From positions 29,945,001 to 30,009,000 of the forward strand of contig NC_059478.1 of the NCBI RefSeq assembly GCF_018139145.2: a stretch of DNA of 64,000 bases. Direction: 5' to 3'. A program made the position numbers and the translations under genes. Below are positions 26,601 through 40,514 of this stretch, piece by piece; the stretch's first letter is position 1; every line of letters starts with the position of its first letter. The notes under the pieces were generated by a model. It was not told where the DNA came from. It saw only the letters and a list, made by a program, of their open reading frames with translations, and did not search any database. The DNA comes from Gymnogyps californianus (lineage: Eukaryota > Chordata > Aves > Accipitriformes > Cathartidae).

Positions 26601-29438
26601 AGTTGGTTCTCGTTGCTAATGGCATTGACACTTTTGATATGGATTACTCCAAATACAGTATTTTTACAATTAGCCAACAGTACCTTTCTTCATAATTGGA
26701 GGTTGGGAGAATCCTTGGGGGAATTACTGCATATGTTTGTCTTGTTTGTATGCACTTCAATAGGTGTTTATTCATAATCACTGTTGGAGACAGGATATTG
26801 ACTACATGAACCTCTGGTCTGACTCAGTAAGCTGCTTTTATGTTCTGACCTATTTCTCAACTCTCTATTTTCAGGTCCCTGGTTTGACATGTACCTAAAA
26901 GCACGTGAACCTGTTGTTTTGAATTTTAATGCATTTATGTCTTTTAATCCTGATCCGAAATCTGAATATAACGATCAGCTCATACGAGCTACGAACATAA
27001 CTGTTTCTGCCATACGTTTTATGAAGACCTTCAGGGCTGGTTATCTTGAACCAGAGGTTTTTCACCTCAATCCAGAAAAAAGTGACACTCAGATCTTTAA
27101 AAAAATTATCCGATTCGTGCCTTCTTCACTTTCTTGGTTTGGTGCCTACATGGTCAATGCATACCCCCTAGATATGTCTCAGTACTTCAGGCTTTTCAAT
27201 TCTACGCGACTGCCTAAGCTCAACAGAGATGAGCTTTATACAGATGAAAAGGCAAAACATTTACTAGTACTGAGAAATGGGAATTTTTATGTATTTGATG
27301 TTATTGATAGAGATGGAAATATGCTGAAACCTTCAGAAATACAAGCACACTTGAAATACATCCTTAGTGACAACAGTCCGGCCCCGGCCTTCCCTCTTGG
27401 CTACCTCTCCAGTGAAAACCGAGATACATGGGCATTGCTGAGAAAGAATCTACTGGATAACGGCAATGAAGAAGCTCTTCAAAAAGTAGACTCTGCTGTG
27501 TTTTGTTTAAGTTTAGATGATTTTCCCATTAAAGACTTTGTGCACTTGTCCCACACTATGTTGCATGGAGATGGTGCTAACCGCTGGTATGACAAATCCT
27601 TTAATCTTATCATAACTAAGGATGGCACTGCAGGAGTTAATTTTGAACATTCCTGGGGAGATGGTGTGGCTGTGCTCAGGTTCCAGAATGAGGTTTTTAA
27701 AGATAGCACCAAGGCACCAGCCATCAGCCCCCAGTCCCAGCCTGCTTCAGTGGACTCTTCTAGAGCAGTGCAGAAACTTGACTTTAAGCTGAATGATGCC
27801 TTAAAAGCAGGAATTACCAAAGCCAAACAGAAATTTGATGCCAGCGTAGAAGCACTGTCTCTTAATCTGATTCAGTTCCATGAAGGGGGCAAGGACCTTC
27901 TAAAGCAGAAGAAGGTAAGCCCAGATGCTGTGGCTCAGCTTGCCTTCCAGATGGCTTTCCTTCGACAATACAATCAGACTGTTGCTACGTATGAGTCTTG
28001 TAGTACTGCAGCTTTCAAACATGGTCGTACAGAAACTATACGTCCTGCCTCTATCCATACAAAGAAATGTTCGGAAGCTTTTGTCAGAGAACTGTCCAAA
28101 CATAGCACAGAAGAGCTTCAGAAGTTGATAGTGGAGTGCTCAAAATACCATGGCCGTTTGACAAAAGAAGCTGCTATGGGTAAGTAGGAATATTTCACTC
28201 TTGCTTTTGCACTAAGATGTCTATTAAGGTTGCTGCAAACATTTATTCACAACTAAATAATTTAATTTTGATGGAGGTCTAATGTTAATGTAAACTTGAC
28301 AAAAACAGTAGCAGAAGGCTGCAGTTTAAAATGCATTCTCTAAGACTTGTTTCTTGATGGAGGAGAATGCCTCTGTGCTTCCCACTTCATTGTTAATGTA
28401 TTGAGAATTTTTTATACTTTAGTTTTTGTCCTTATAGCAGCTGGGCTATTTGAAGATTTGATAAATACTTGGTGCGTGTTGTACTCCCCAAGGCAACCAA
28501 GAACTTTGGCTTTATGTCTGAGGAGTTACTGTCTTATCCCTGCAGGGGATAAAGGCTTCCACAACTTCCAAATCACACTGATTCTTTGGCTGTGCTACTC
28601 CTGGTATTTTTCTAAATGCTTTCTTTTGAATTGTCTATCCCAGAAGCATAACTTGTTGTATTGTTTCATTAAAATTGACTGTTGAACTTTACTCCATAGA
28701 GTCTAAAATTTGCCTCCTTTTGTTGATGCAAGATCTTCTTCCTCTTTAGATTCATAAATTTTAGGAAAGCCTTTCTCCATTTTAAACAACTTGGATATGT
28801 TCAGATAAATAGTTAATCAAAGAATGTGATGTATTATTAAAATTGTTAACATTGCACTTTTGTTTACTATCATGATTCCTGGTTGAGGCTAGCAGTAAAA
28901 TAGCAAGCCCTCATTCCCTAGGATACGTGCATTAAAAGTGCAGGATGTCTGGGTTCTGAAAAATAATTCCTGCTAATATGAAAATAAACCCCAGTTCTAT
29001 AGACCCCCTCTTTTGTGGCTGAAAAACAATGTGTTGTCAAAATAAGTGAGTTTACTTCCCACAAAAATGAGTCATCTCTCTAATACTTGTTATTTTATTT
29101 TAACAGGTCAGGGATTTGACCGACATCTCTTTGGCTTGCGCTATTTAGCCTTATCCAAAGGTGTTGCACTGCCTGATTTCTATCAAGACCAAGCCTATGC
29201 TCGGCTTAATCACAACATCATTTCTACAAGCACATTGATAAGCCCAGCTGTGCAGTTGGGAGGGTTTGGCCCAGTGGTGTCTGATGGCTTTGGAGTAGGA
29301 TATCAGGTACATGATGATTGGATAGGCTGTAATGTTTCCTCTTACCCGACTAGGAATGGTAAAGAATTCCTTCAGTGTATATACAAGTCACTAGAAGATA
29401 TCTTTAATGTTTTAAAGGGCAAGAAAATTGGTAGTTAG
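23253..29438 (+). CDS. CPT2: Carnitine O-palmitoyltransferase 2, mitochondrial (complete, 5 exons)
   Basis: Inner-membrane, matrix-facing enzyme that transfers long-chain acyl groups from acylcarnitine to CoA, the last step of the carnitine shuttle feeding beta-oxidation. Exons: 23253..23389, 24315..24395, 24511..24617, 26875..28179, 29107..29438. These sum to 1962 nt, giving 653 aa plus stop, close to human 658 aa. All junction phases close (AG|A, AG|G, G|GT, G|GT). Residues 1 to about 25 are Arg/Ala-rich without acidic residues, a mitochondrial presequence. Core motifs: [13 protein letters not shown] (exon 1), LLNDDQFR (exon 2), [10 protein letters not shown], and the acyltransferase catalytic motif FEHSWGDG with His367 (codon 27648..27650). 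Exon 5 carries STSTLISPA, the carnitine-contacting Ser-Thr-Ser region. The very large exon 4 (1305 bp) is as in mammals. No lesion seen. Confidence 0.98.
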
Positions 29439-29730
29439 ACCTAAAAAAGTTGGAACACTTTACAGTTGCAGTACAAAATGCAGACTATGTCTCATTGGCA
29501 TACTAATCAGTGTTCAACGTGGCTGAGACTGCCCAGCTTAATTGGCTTCATTTATCTTCATTGAACTTGAATACTGTTAGATTCACTATGAAATTTGTAT
29601 CTATTTTAAAGAAATCAAGTACAGACCTTGAATGCATGTTTCAGGAAATACAAACATTCACAATGTCAAAATTACATAACAGATCCATCTGGTCCAACAG
29701 ATGCACATGTTCTTAAAACACATTATTCAA

Positions 29731-30094
29731 AATAAAAAGCATTGTTACCAAGTTTATGAACTTGGAATATCCGCGTTCCATGAGCATTCAGACAGACTAC
29801 AGTACTGTGATACTACTCTTAAACTGTTTGATTTTTTAAAAATATATGCAATAATTTTAAATATGAAAGAGTGGTTACATTTGCACTCTTGCAGTAAGCT
29901 TGCTTACTAACTTGTCACACTTACTTTTCTCATTAAACTTGAATCGATACCAGAACTGATTGTGCCTCAACTGCTTGAAGCTTTTCCACTGTAACAGCTA
30001 TTTGAGAAACAAAACATGAAGTGGGAGGCTTTAAGTAACCTGCAATTACCAACTGTGTTGTTAAATTGACTGGAAAAGACTGTATTGTAATAAA
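29731..30094 (+). terminator. CPT2 3' UTR polyadenylation signals
   Basis: AATAAA occurs at 29731..29736 and 30089..30094, both downstream of the CPT2 stop at 29438. The second sits just before apparently intergenic sequence and is the likelier distal site. Confidence 0.6.
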
Positions 30095-30114
30095 GCTATC
30101 TGTTAATAACCACA

Positions 30115-32000
30115 AAGTTCTTTTATTGCCATATCAAAATTATACAGTAGGAGTAGTCCCTTTATCAATAGCTCACGTTTCTCATAAAGGTTGAAAAGAC
30201 TACTGCTGAAAGCATTCTGCAGTGTTGGCTCTCCCCTTCCACACATGAAGTCTGTCCAATAATCTGCTTTTGTTTTGCTACGTAAACCTGTGCTCTTGTG
30301 CCTTAAAAAAGAAAAATACTGAACTTCATCTTTTGGGGTTCTCTCTTTCCAAACTTCCTTACTGTGGGAAAGTAACCTCAACAGAACATTTTCCTGTTTC
30401 CTCCTTGTTCTATCAGCTAGAACTTTTGACGTTATTCATTGTAGCAAATGCCAGGTCTTAGTGCCTAGAGCTGCGTCTTTAATGCATTGTGGCTTGTTGC
30501 AGAAATTCTAAAGACTAAGGCTTATCGGAACTCTCTGAAAGATGGCAGGAGAGCTGGAGCATAGACATCAGTAAAACTTAGCGATGCTGTGAATGCAAGA
30601 TGAAACTGATGCAGACAAGTTCCTCGTGTGCTGTTCACAACTGGGACTCTGCCAGCTACAAAGTGGGTGATAGCAAAAGGGGAAGGGGCCTTTGTCAGTC
30701 AAGAAGCCGAAGGTGCTCAAAGTTGCTGGGATTACAACACAGATGCCCCTTGCTTGAGATACCCCTTTTTGCACAAAATTCATTATGGTATGTATAACTT
30801 GAACTCCTCTGCCTTTTAAACCCTCTTGACTTCCACTCTTTTTCTTCTGGGAAGATGAGTCTTTCTCTGGAGCTGAATAGCACAGTAGTGCTTGCTTCTG
30901 CAGCTCTGTGTAAAACTAATGCAGCTCATGTCTTTCAGCAGCACCCACTGTGTCCTGGACAACCGAATATATTAGCAGAACATAAAAGTCTGAGCATGTT
31001 GGTTGGATGTGACAGACCAGGTTCAGAGGCTCAGAAACCTCCTTGCCTTTACTCTTCCTTTGATATCTCAGCTTCCAGGTTCTCCCAGTGTCTTTTTTCT
31101 TTATCACAGTAAGTGTAAGCAATACCATATCTTGAAGTATGAACTGCAAGTGCTAGGAAGGGGAGAAGCATGCTTTAAATATGTAAGCCTGAAGGCTTAT
31201 AAACTTTTCCTAGTCAGGGCTGTTTGCTCTGCAGCCTATAATGTGCTGTTCTAGTTTTCAGCTGAAAAGGATTATTTTAAAACTTACTTTAAAACTTACC
31301 ATGATTGTTCTTGCTTAAACAAAGACAGGAAGGTGATCATTTGGGAGGATGAAGGGAATAATGTATCAGGAAACAATAATCAGACCAAAAGTCTTTGAAT
31401 GAAATTCACTAAAGAAGATTTTGGGGGGGGGGGGTTGGCTTTTTTTTTTTTTTTTTAAACATGAGAACAGCTGGAAAGATTGTGAGAGCACTTGCCAAGA
31501 AGTAGAAAGTCTGTCTTCAACTAGAAATGAGTGAGGTTTACTTAACGACGTACTCAGAAAGATAACTTGATTTTCAGAAGATTGTAACAGCTATGTGTAA
31601 GTGTCAATAGCAGTCAAGCTTATTAAGTGTTCTCAGTAAACTCACCTCAGTGTCTTTACTTGAACTGGCAGAAAGCTACTAAAGCTGTACCTTTTCCCTT
31701 GAACAGTTAACACAGTCCCTTTACTAATACTCACAGCCATTTCCTGATGATAGGAGTGGCGAGTGAAAAGACCTTATTTGCTTATGTTAGAGAATCAAAT
31801 GTGGGTACTTCCTGGTGATAGGCTATTAAAAACTTCAAGGCTGTCAGTTGTCTAAGTAGTTACTGTTGATACAGTAGTTAAGCTACAGTCCACCACAACC
31901 ATATATATTCCCCAAAAAGACAACATTAAGAAAATGGCACAGTTCAGTCAAGTGTATATACCATTTTCAGTTTGTACTGAGGCCATCTCCAAGTGTTCTG
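30115..32000. other. Intergenic, CPT2-CZIB tail-to-tail interval
   Basis: Convergent 3' ends of CPT2 and CZIB leave about 1.9 kb without a recognised gene. It contains G12 (31423..31434) followed by about 17 T (31440..31456). Short ORFs here have no recognisable content. Confidence 0.7.
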
Positions 32001-32010
32001 TGGAAAATAT

Positions 32011-32016
32011 TTTATT
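32011..32016 (-). terminator. Possible CZIB polyadenylation signal
   Basis: TTTATT on the plus strand reads AATAAA on the minus strand, about 145 nt downstream of the CZIB stop. Another TTTATT lies nearer, at about 32132. Confidence 0.45.
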
Positions 32017-32160
32017 AGGGCATGCTGGGGACAGTAAGTACAACTTAGGTTTCCAATTCTGAAGTACAGCCATGTGAAAAGTAACACCAAGGAAACCGTG
32101 TCTCTGATGGTTACAGCTTCTTCATCAATAAGCATGTCAAGATTTATTAGGATATGAACT

Positions 32161-35100
32161 TTAGCATTTTACAAATTTATGGGTAACTTCATAAATTCCA
32201 ACAGATTCCTTTGTTTTTTCATCATAGTCATTCCAATCCTATAGGAAATAAGATTTCACAGTATTAGTCACAGAGGATAGAATGCAATCATGTCTAAAAC
32301 ACAGACTGGAATTCAAACTGAAACTAAGCCTTACTCAAAATTTGGGTCTTGGATTTCTGTGGAAAGCACTGTGCAGTCACTAAGCTAAGTTCTGATATCT
32401 GAGAGAAGCAAGAGCACTGACCTGAAATTAAATGAGCTTCAGTCTCATTGTTTTTATTTTAACAATGATTTTTTTTTTTCATATGTAGTCCACAGCCTGT
32501 AGTGGACAAGACAGCAACCATGGCAGATGAAAGGATTATCTATCATTTACAATACCCTAGTCAGGTGGGTAAGCAGACAAGCAGATCCCTGCCAAGTAGG
32601 ATACCAGGGAACAGATTTGACCTTGAGATTCTTGCTCACAGCCGAGAAAGATTTGCAATGCTGGAGTCGTTATCCTGAGCTTTGAAGGACAGGGTCTTTA
32701 GATTACTTTTTAATATCTCTGCACACAGGAAAAAGTGCAGGCATCTTCCTAGAAAAATCAGTTCACCACTCTGAATAACCCCAGCCATTTAGTATTCCAG
32801 GTGTTTGCTCTCTGGAATTCCTGAGTGACTTAAAAGAAAAGTTTCATTTCTACCTTTGTCATCTGCTAACCTATCAAATGCGGACTTCTAAAATGACACT
32901 GTTAGTAATGCTGGTTGTTCATAGTTGATTTCGTTTCTCTCTCCAGCTATGACCTTCCTGTGCCTACATGAAAGAGCAAAACTAGTCTCTGGCATGTGCA
33001 GGGTGTGTATTGCAGACTAGTGACTTAGGGAGAGAAAGCTAGATAATTAGATTTACTAATGAAACTAAGACAACATACCTTTTCTAACAAGTTTATGTCA
33101 TTGAAAGGTGTGCCAGATTCTGCACCTTCAGCAGCAAACCCTGCCTGCAAACACATTTGCAGTAAGTTTTTAAGAATAAGTTGTACCAAGAAAATAATAA
33201 ATAGGATCATTGAAATGTGTAAAGAAAGCAACTCAGCACATACTTCTATTGTATTTCTTTTAAATTAGGTAGAAAGAATGGTCAAGCTCTTTCCTGGTTA
33301 AGGGTCAGTATAAGGTTGTGACCCTGTTTATGAATTGGGAAAATTCAATCTAAGCAACCACAGAGTAAAATGAGGGAACACTGCTCCTCTATTTTTCCTA
33401 CCAAAAAGGTATTTCCAAGCATTCTAGATAATGTTAAACCTGAGTTTCTGAGTTTATGTAGCAGCATCCAACTACTAATAGCTTTAATTTGTGTTCAGAA
33501 TCCATACAGGCATTATGTATAAAATAGCTTCATAATAAACTTACACTGCAAGAGAACAATAGAACAAAAACGTGGAAGAGAGTTAACAGTTTTGGCTTAA
33601 ATATCGTCAGAATCCAGGACACTCTAGAGAGGGAGCAGCCTGTATTGGATTTAGGTACAGAAGTGACTAGCAAGCTTTACGTGAAGGGAGGATCAGCTGG
33701 CTGAATGAACAGATTAGTATACCCAAACAATCATTTCAAAGGGGAGAGTTCTTCACTCTTGTTACTGTTGCTGTTTTTAAAGAGTTGAAGGAAAGGATAG
33801 CCCTAGGAAGGAAATAGTGTATCAGTGGGGTATAGCACAAGAACAAGGTTTCTGTTTTATCTTCTATAGGAACAGCTCTCTCATTTTGGGGTTCGCAGTT
33901 ACCAAGCTGTAAATTAAGTTTTATTAGTTTTAAAAGTAAATTTAAAAATCTCAGCCACCTCTGTAGCATACAGGAAGGTTTCTTATATTGCCATTTCTAA
34001 CTACAGAATTTTATTTAAGGTTAAAAAGCAAAGGTAGCTTCTTCCTGGTTTTCTGCAAGGGATCTACACTTGCATTTTTGATAAAGAAATCCCCGCTAGT
34101 GCCAGTCAGACATTTAACTGTGTAAGAATGTGCGAAGTAAGCCACATATAGTTTCAAAATTTTTGGGGATTTGAATGGAAGGTTAAGCACTTGGGAGTTG
34201 AATAAACCACGGAGTGTGGCACACATAACAACAGGAGAGCTATCTGCAAGGCACAGTGTGAATATGGCCTTTATATAATTGTCAGAAGCCCATCTCAAGG
34301 GAACTGCTAGGGGTGGAGAGGAAGATCGGCATCATAGGACAAAAATGCACAGCTGCAGTATAGAACAAACACTAGAAAAATAAAAGAAGCCCTGCTTTTG
34401 CCACCTGGAGATATTCACCAGCCCTCCAAGGAACAAGAAGCCATGTGACTGGAATTACAAGCTTCTGTACCAGACACTCAGCGGGACTTGCATTCTTACA
34501 GCTTTGGCGTCAGAGCAGAGACTCGGTTTAACCTGTGCAGAAGGGAGCTGGGACATGCAGTGACTTGTCTGCCCTCTGCTGACTGGCGAAGGACCAACAG
34601 CTAAAGCATAAACGCACACACCAAAGAAGCAAAAATGCCTACTGACTTTACAACACAGTGAATTGTCACACTTTTGTTACCAATGAAACTATCGCTTGTG
34701 CCAGAAAGCAAAGAAGCTTAAGAAGGTTTAAGAGAAATTTTATAAAGAAACCTCCATTTTTTAGTTGAAGCATTCACTTGAGGGACACGAACAGGAAAGG
34801 AGCTGAACTATCCTCAGGTAAAACCAAAATTATATATCAGATTTGCAGTAGATGTATCTACTTAGGCACATTAAACAAGAAGATAAGTAATTGGGGGGGG
34901 AAATTGTCCTTGCCCATTATTAGAACACACAAGTACCTAGTTTGAATTTGTTGCTGCTACTAGGTAGGAAAAGAGGATTTATCTCAGAGAATCAAAGGAT
35001 ACTTTCTCCTCTTTCAGACTCAAATGATGTTTTTGAGAAAACTACTATAATTTAAATGAGACATGCAAGCATTAAGCCACTCTAAATTGACTTCAGGTAT

Positions 35101-38100
35101 GGTTGTATTATGTCTATCAAAAATACAAAGAAAATAGAGTAATGCTAAGGCCAGTCCTGTTTGGTGCTAATCAAAAGCCAGACCTAAGGTTGTGGAGAAG
35201 GCAGGCTGGCTTGGATCATGTCAAATATAAAGCAGTTTATAGAATTGTTTGGAACTGCAGAAGTCTATATATTTACTCATTTAGGCATCAGAAGATTCAC
35301 TGAAATATCTGCTTAGGGATTCAAGTGTACTCTCCAACAGAGCGCACAGACCACACTTTGAGAATATTAAATTAACAGCTTTATTACAGCTGTGAAGTCT
35401 TTGTTCTGCAGATAAAATTAAAATTGACAGCTAGGATGCAGAGCTATAAACATCTCCTACATTTTGTAGTCTTCTCATAGATTTTTCTTGAAGTGCAAGT
35501 TCCTAGGTCTGGCTGCAAAGCTTTCAAACAGGAATAAACCAATAATCATTCTGTTCCTCAAAAAGATGGGCTTCACTTAAATAAATAAATACATAAATAA
35601 ATGAATGAATGAATGAAGACTTCCTGCAGCACACTGCAGTGGTGATTTTATTTATACTGAATTCTTTGTAGGATCAGCTTTTTTGGTCTATTTCTTAGCA
35701 TAGTTTCACAGTCTGAGGGAAGGATAAGACAGGTTTATATTTGTCAGTCTATTTACAACTAATCCGACTGGAATAATAGGTTAAATATAGTAGGGAGTTA
35801 GCTTGCATACAGCATGACCATGCACAAGCAAATGAATCACTGAAGACTGGCTTGGCCCTGAAGAAATCCTTTAACTCTGAACCTTGAGGTGTGCTTTGCA
35901 ACAGTCTTTAACTGCCATTGGTCTTCAGTCTTTGTCTGATCAAGTTTCAAATGGAAACATGCCAATATTCATTTCTCTCTGTAACATACGAAGAAGCAAA
36001 AAGTGGCCCTCTCCTGAATGTGGCTATCTAATTATGCACTCTCGCAACTCCCCTTTGGGAAAGACTCTCTTTTGCAATAACCTGAGCAATGAAGACCTTT
36101 CAAATGAATTCAGATGAGCAGTGCTGAGTCACCTGTAAGGCAATCTGAATATAACTCCAAGGTGCGTTTAATTTTTAGATTTTACTGGCACAAAGAATGC
36201 CAGAGTTGCTAGTGTTAGCTGCTTGCGGGGGGTTTTTTTGGAGTCAAATGAAGTAAAAGAAAGAACTGTGGAGAGGATGGAAAACTGGGGAGGTCTAGGA
36301 TGTTCCAGGAAGAGCAGTACCATTTCAAATAGTGTGTATTTTATCACTCTCGAGTCTATAAAAAGTGCTTGTAAAAACTGAGAAACAAATCACGAGTAAG
36401 AACTCACCTGTGGTTGAAAGTCAACTGGTTCCAGACCTCGGCATTCAAACTCCACTATCGTTTTGAATTTCTCACTGTCTTCAGCCTATAATTGAGTCAG
36501 AATACCATTAGTTTTCATCTAATAGAGAAAGACAGTGACAAGCATTAGACTAGGAATGAATTGCTTTAAAGGCAGTACTATCAACTCTGATGTCTCAAGT
36601 GACAGCAAAATCCTAGGGCTCATTTAATAGGTGGTAATTAACTAGAATTTCTTAATCTGCCACAAGGAAGGCTTCAAAAGGAAACTAATATGAGCAGTAT
36701 ATAATCGCCTCTAATTTGAGTGGTACAATTTTGTGTTTTGCTTATGAAATGTTTGGTTATGAAAAGATTATTCTACACTTGAGACTGTGTGCAGGAGTCT
36801 ACAAGAGACAATTTTCTGTCAGGAGAATATCAGCTTTTTGTGTTCTTGAAAGAGGAAAGTGATGATAAAGCAAAAACTCAAAATATTAATGCTTATTTAT
36901 CTTTCACTTGTTCTATAAAAGAGAAAACAAACTTACGTTGTAAGGCTTGATTGTCTGACTTAAAATATCTAAAAAAAAAAAAAATCAGAAGTGTAAAAGT
37001 GAGTGGCATTATGCCTTCAGTTTTATTTGGCACAAACCAAGCACCAGCTGCTTCTTTCAAAGAAATTTCCTTATACAAAGTAAAAGAAACAAAGTAACCA
37101 AGCAGTTCCTGCAGTTGGCCCTCAAAAGGTAGAATACAATTTTTCTCCCTTCTGAGTAGTTGACATTATACCATTTTGATACCCTACCAACGGAAAAAAA
37201 ATTACATGCTTTTGTAAAATGACATTATGGATATGAGTTTTGTTCATGCATACACCTGAACTCACCAGGAGGCCCTGCAGTCTCCTTCGTGAGCATGATG
37301 ACAGGTATGTACCTGTTGTGAACTCAAGAACCAGCGTACAAGGAAAAAAAATCCCTGGTGAATGCTCTTTACAAACAGTGTCAAGCAAAAATGGGGACTA
37401 AAAAATAAACTGAGGAGAAAAAGTGTAAAATGGATGATGCCTCTTAAATTTCTAAGCACATACCAATGGAGTTCTCCCTGGAGCACAGCTTGCATTTCTG
37501 CACCATAGTGGCGCTTCCTCTGCCTCCTTTCAGGGGAGCACTGTCCTAAAAACCATGACAAGAGAGACATCATTTTCAACTGCACTCTAGCTGAGCCACT
37601 GGAAATCCCTGCAAAGGTAAAGTAGTTTTTACAACAGTGGTCTTTAACTTTTTGAAAATATTGCAATGAGAAGGCTTTTTTTAAACTAGAGAGATCTAGA
37701 ATTCAGAAAGCTGTGATTATCAAAGAATAATTCTGTTCTAGACTTAAAATATTGAATAATGGATAGTTATGTCTTGTCCATATAGGCATGTTCCATTAAT
37801 TGCTCAAAATACATTCTTACCATTCAATAGTATGCAACAAAAAGGGATGATTACTCCTAAGAACAGAACCTTCTCTTATCCCTGACAAATTTTATCCTGC
37901 TTTTTCAGTTTCCAAATGCTAATTTAGCATGCTTAACTCACCTTGAATTACCTAAACGTCTCCAAAAAGATTCCATCAGCATCAGAGAAATATGCTACAG
38001 GCACAACCTTATTCTGATATCACTTCAAAATTTGTTTTCAGATTATATTTTTACAGAAAGGCGGCTTTTCAAAGCAGACGTAAATACTTTGTCACCAACA

Positions 38101-39178
38101 GTCACCATTCCAACGGCATATTTCAATTAACAGTCTCCAAATATTTTTTTTAGTATGGAATATGACAGCATTTCCTGAATGCATATAGCTATTAAAATAC
38201 TATATCTCATCTAACGTGCAAGTCGTCACATCCCTGATGCTAATATCCCTTGCGTGTAAGAGGCAGGTTTGTTTTCTCTTTTTTGTTCTGATGCAGGTTA
38301 CAACAGGGAAACATACCATCAATCGCAGATACTGCCATTTTTCAGAAACTTCACCACAGTTCCCACATTTCAGCTGAAAAATAAACACAAATCAGAGAAT
38401 TTAAAGCTGTCAATAATCAGGGATTAAAAAGCTGAAGGAGCTGATGTGAGCCCTCCAGATTCACAGTCCCCACTGTTTCACAACTGGGAGGAGCCGGAGG
38501 CAGGTATCAGTTGCCGTCTCTCCCAACGGGCCCATGAGCTGACTCGACCTGGCAGGTATGCCGGCCGCAGAGGGTCTGCCCTTCGGTGTGCTGGGTGGAA
38601 AACGTGTTACAAAGCACGGTCACGAGATAAAAGATGGGAATAGCGCATCTCGCCATTCACCTGGGTTACCTGCCAATGGATATTGGATTACCAACCACCT
38701 CACTGATGGAGGCACTGACCAACGCTTGAACTTAAGACTTTTCATTATTGCAAACTAATGCATAATGTCATGCATGTACTAATGCATACATGTCTGTATA
38801 CTTCTACCATCACATTCGTTGCTCCTGTAGCGGCCTGCCTGCACTGCGTGGAAAAAACCACATCGCTGTTTAAGCTGGGTGATGTGACATTCACCGCCAC
38901 ACGCCGTCGTCGCCAGGTGCCCCGCTGCACCGCCTAACAAGCTCTTAACAGCGAGACCGGCGTTCCCCAGCTCCCGAAGGCCCCGAGGCCTCCCCCGCCC
39001 GCCGCACCTTGAGGTACCAGCGGAAGTCCTCCCCCTCGGCCCGCAGCCGGGTGATGTTCTCCAGCGTGGCGCGCAGCTGCAGCCCGATCCTCTGCAAGGC
39101 AAGAGGCAGCGAGAGAGGCCGTCAGCTCAGTCCGACTCGCTTCAGTTCGGCCCGGCCGCGGCTCCTACCTACCCCCAT
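32161..39178 (-). CDS. CZIB: CXXC motif containing zinc binding protein (complete, 8 exons)
   Basis: Small zinc-binding protein of the former DUF866 / C1orf123 family; cellular role poorly defined. Coding exons from 5' to 3': 39173..39178, 39008..39091, 38317..38373, 37464..37545, 36937..36968, 36408..36485, 33079..33144, 32161..32238. The sum is 483 nt, 160 aa plus stop, the same length as human. Exon 1 codes only Met-Gly before GTAGGT. The two zinc knuckles are CGNC (exon 3) and CKLC (exon 4). Later blocks are [18 protein letters not shown] and the C-terminus GIYEVTH then FVKC. All eight junctions have GT-AG borders and consistent phase. Start choice is supported by the human Met-Gly-Lys-Ile alignment (here Met-Gly-Arg-Ile). 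Introns hold nothing recognised apart from simple runs. Confidence 0.97.
35579..35617. repeat. (AAAT)n/(GAAT)n tetranucleotide tract in CZIB intron 7
   Basis: AAATAAAT units pass into GAATGAAT units. Confidence 0.85.
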
Positions 39179-39620
39179 GGCCTCGCAGGGTGTCCGGCAG
39201 CTCACGGGGCCGCGGAGGCGCCGCACTATCGGGACTCCCCTGACGGCCCCCCCTCAACCCCGGTCCCGCCTCTCGCGGGAGCAGCTGCGGGTTTCAAGCC
39301 GCTCCTGCCTGTTTTTAGTTCTGGGTTTGGTTTTTTTTTTCCCCACCCTCCACCCCGTTGCATTTGTGCCCTCAGCCAAGCTGGCGGCCGCCTCCCGGTG
39401 CTCTCTGCCGGGCTGAAGCCGACGTGAAGCCGAGGCTGCCCTCGGCCAAGATGGCGTCCGCCGGAGCGGCCCCGGGCGGGAGGCGCGGCGGGCTGGGTGC
39501 CGAGGAGCAGGGCGGGCGGTTCAGGGGATGGAAGTGGGAAGGGGGTGGCGGTGGGGAAGCGGGGCAGGCTTGTGGGGAGGGTGCTGGCGGGAAAGGCAGA
39601 CGGTGCCTGTGGCAGAAGAG
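38930..39620. promoter_or_regulatory. CpG island at the CZIB 5' end
   Basis: GC/CpG-rich block covering CZIB exons 1-2 and about 440 bp upstream. CCAAGATGGCG at about 39448, and a related CCAAGCTGGCGGC near 39376, resemble YY1 sites (core AAGATGGCGGC), common at housekeeping promoters. Factor assignment is inference. Confidence 0.75.
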
Positions 39621-39649
39621 GGAAAGCAGGAGGTGCTGGCACACATAAT

Positions 39650-40360
39650 AGGGGTTAAATGTTTTCACCTTTAAAAAAAATCATTTAACCACAATCTTTT
39701 TTTAATCGCAGTGGCTACTTATTTAGGAAAAAACAGAAAGAGGTGCTAGAGAAAGCAAGGGCACAGTTTGGCAGAGCCACTGTGCAGAACACCCTCGGAG
39801 CTGGCGGGGGTCTCCCACAGCGCTTTACAAAAATTACCACTTTAAAGTTGAGACATGTCCTCTGCGTGTCTTAATCAATTCAGCACAACAGATCTGCTAG
39901 TCTAGAACTTAACTAAATACATTCTACATTGCTTTTAATTTCGTTTTTTTCTAAAGCTGGATGGGACTATCAGTGAAGATCCTGGATGCCTCCCGGCTGG
40001 CCTGTTGTCTGCTTCTGCTCTGAAGGCAAACGGGTAATCACAGCGGCAGGTTGTTATGAAGTTGACACGCGTCTTTGCTATAACCAGTTATCATGTGCAG
40101 AGTCAGGGCTTCAGTTGTTTTGTGTATTTGAGCTGGCCAACAGAATATCCAACTCGGGATAGTAACAAAAGTTTATCTTGACAGCTGGCAAAAGTTTCAT
40201 TTCACAGAGCCAGACCTAATTCCATTTTCTACTGCTGCATAGATAAAAAGTGAAATATAGCTTTGGGTGATAGAAGTAACGTACCCTGAATGTACCACGA
40301 TAAAAAGAAGTGTTAGGAAGTCAGTTTCTCACCAGAACTTATAAATTAAAAATACAGATC
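39650..40360. other. Intergenic, CZIB promoter to MAGOH 3' end
   Basis: About 0.7 kb between two tandem minus-strand genes. Nothing recognised. Confidence 0.65.
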
Positions 40361-40367
40361 TCACCAT

Positions 40368-40373
40368 TTTATT
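40368..40373 (-). terminator. MAGOH polyadenylation signal candidate
   Basis: TTTATT on the plus strand gives AATAAA on the minus strand, about 145 nt downstream of the MAGOH stop. Confidence 0.6.
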
Positions 40374-40514
40374 AAGACAGTCACTGACAGTTTGTAAAAA
40401 AAATTTCTAACATACATAAAAGCTTCAGGGCAGAAATAGTGAGGAATTGAAACAGCATCCCCCCCGCCCCACCCCCCGTACAGACATTGCAATACAAACT
40501 TCAGTTTGTTTGAT

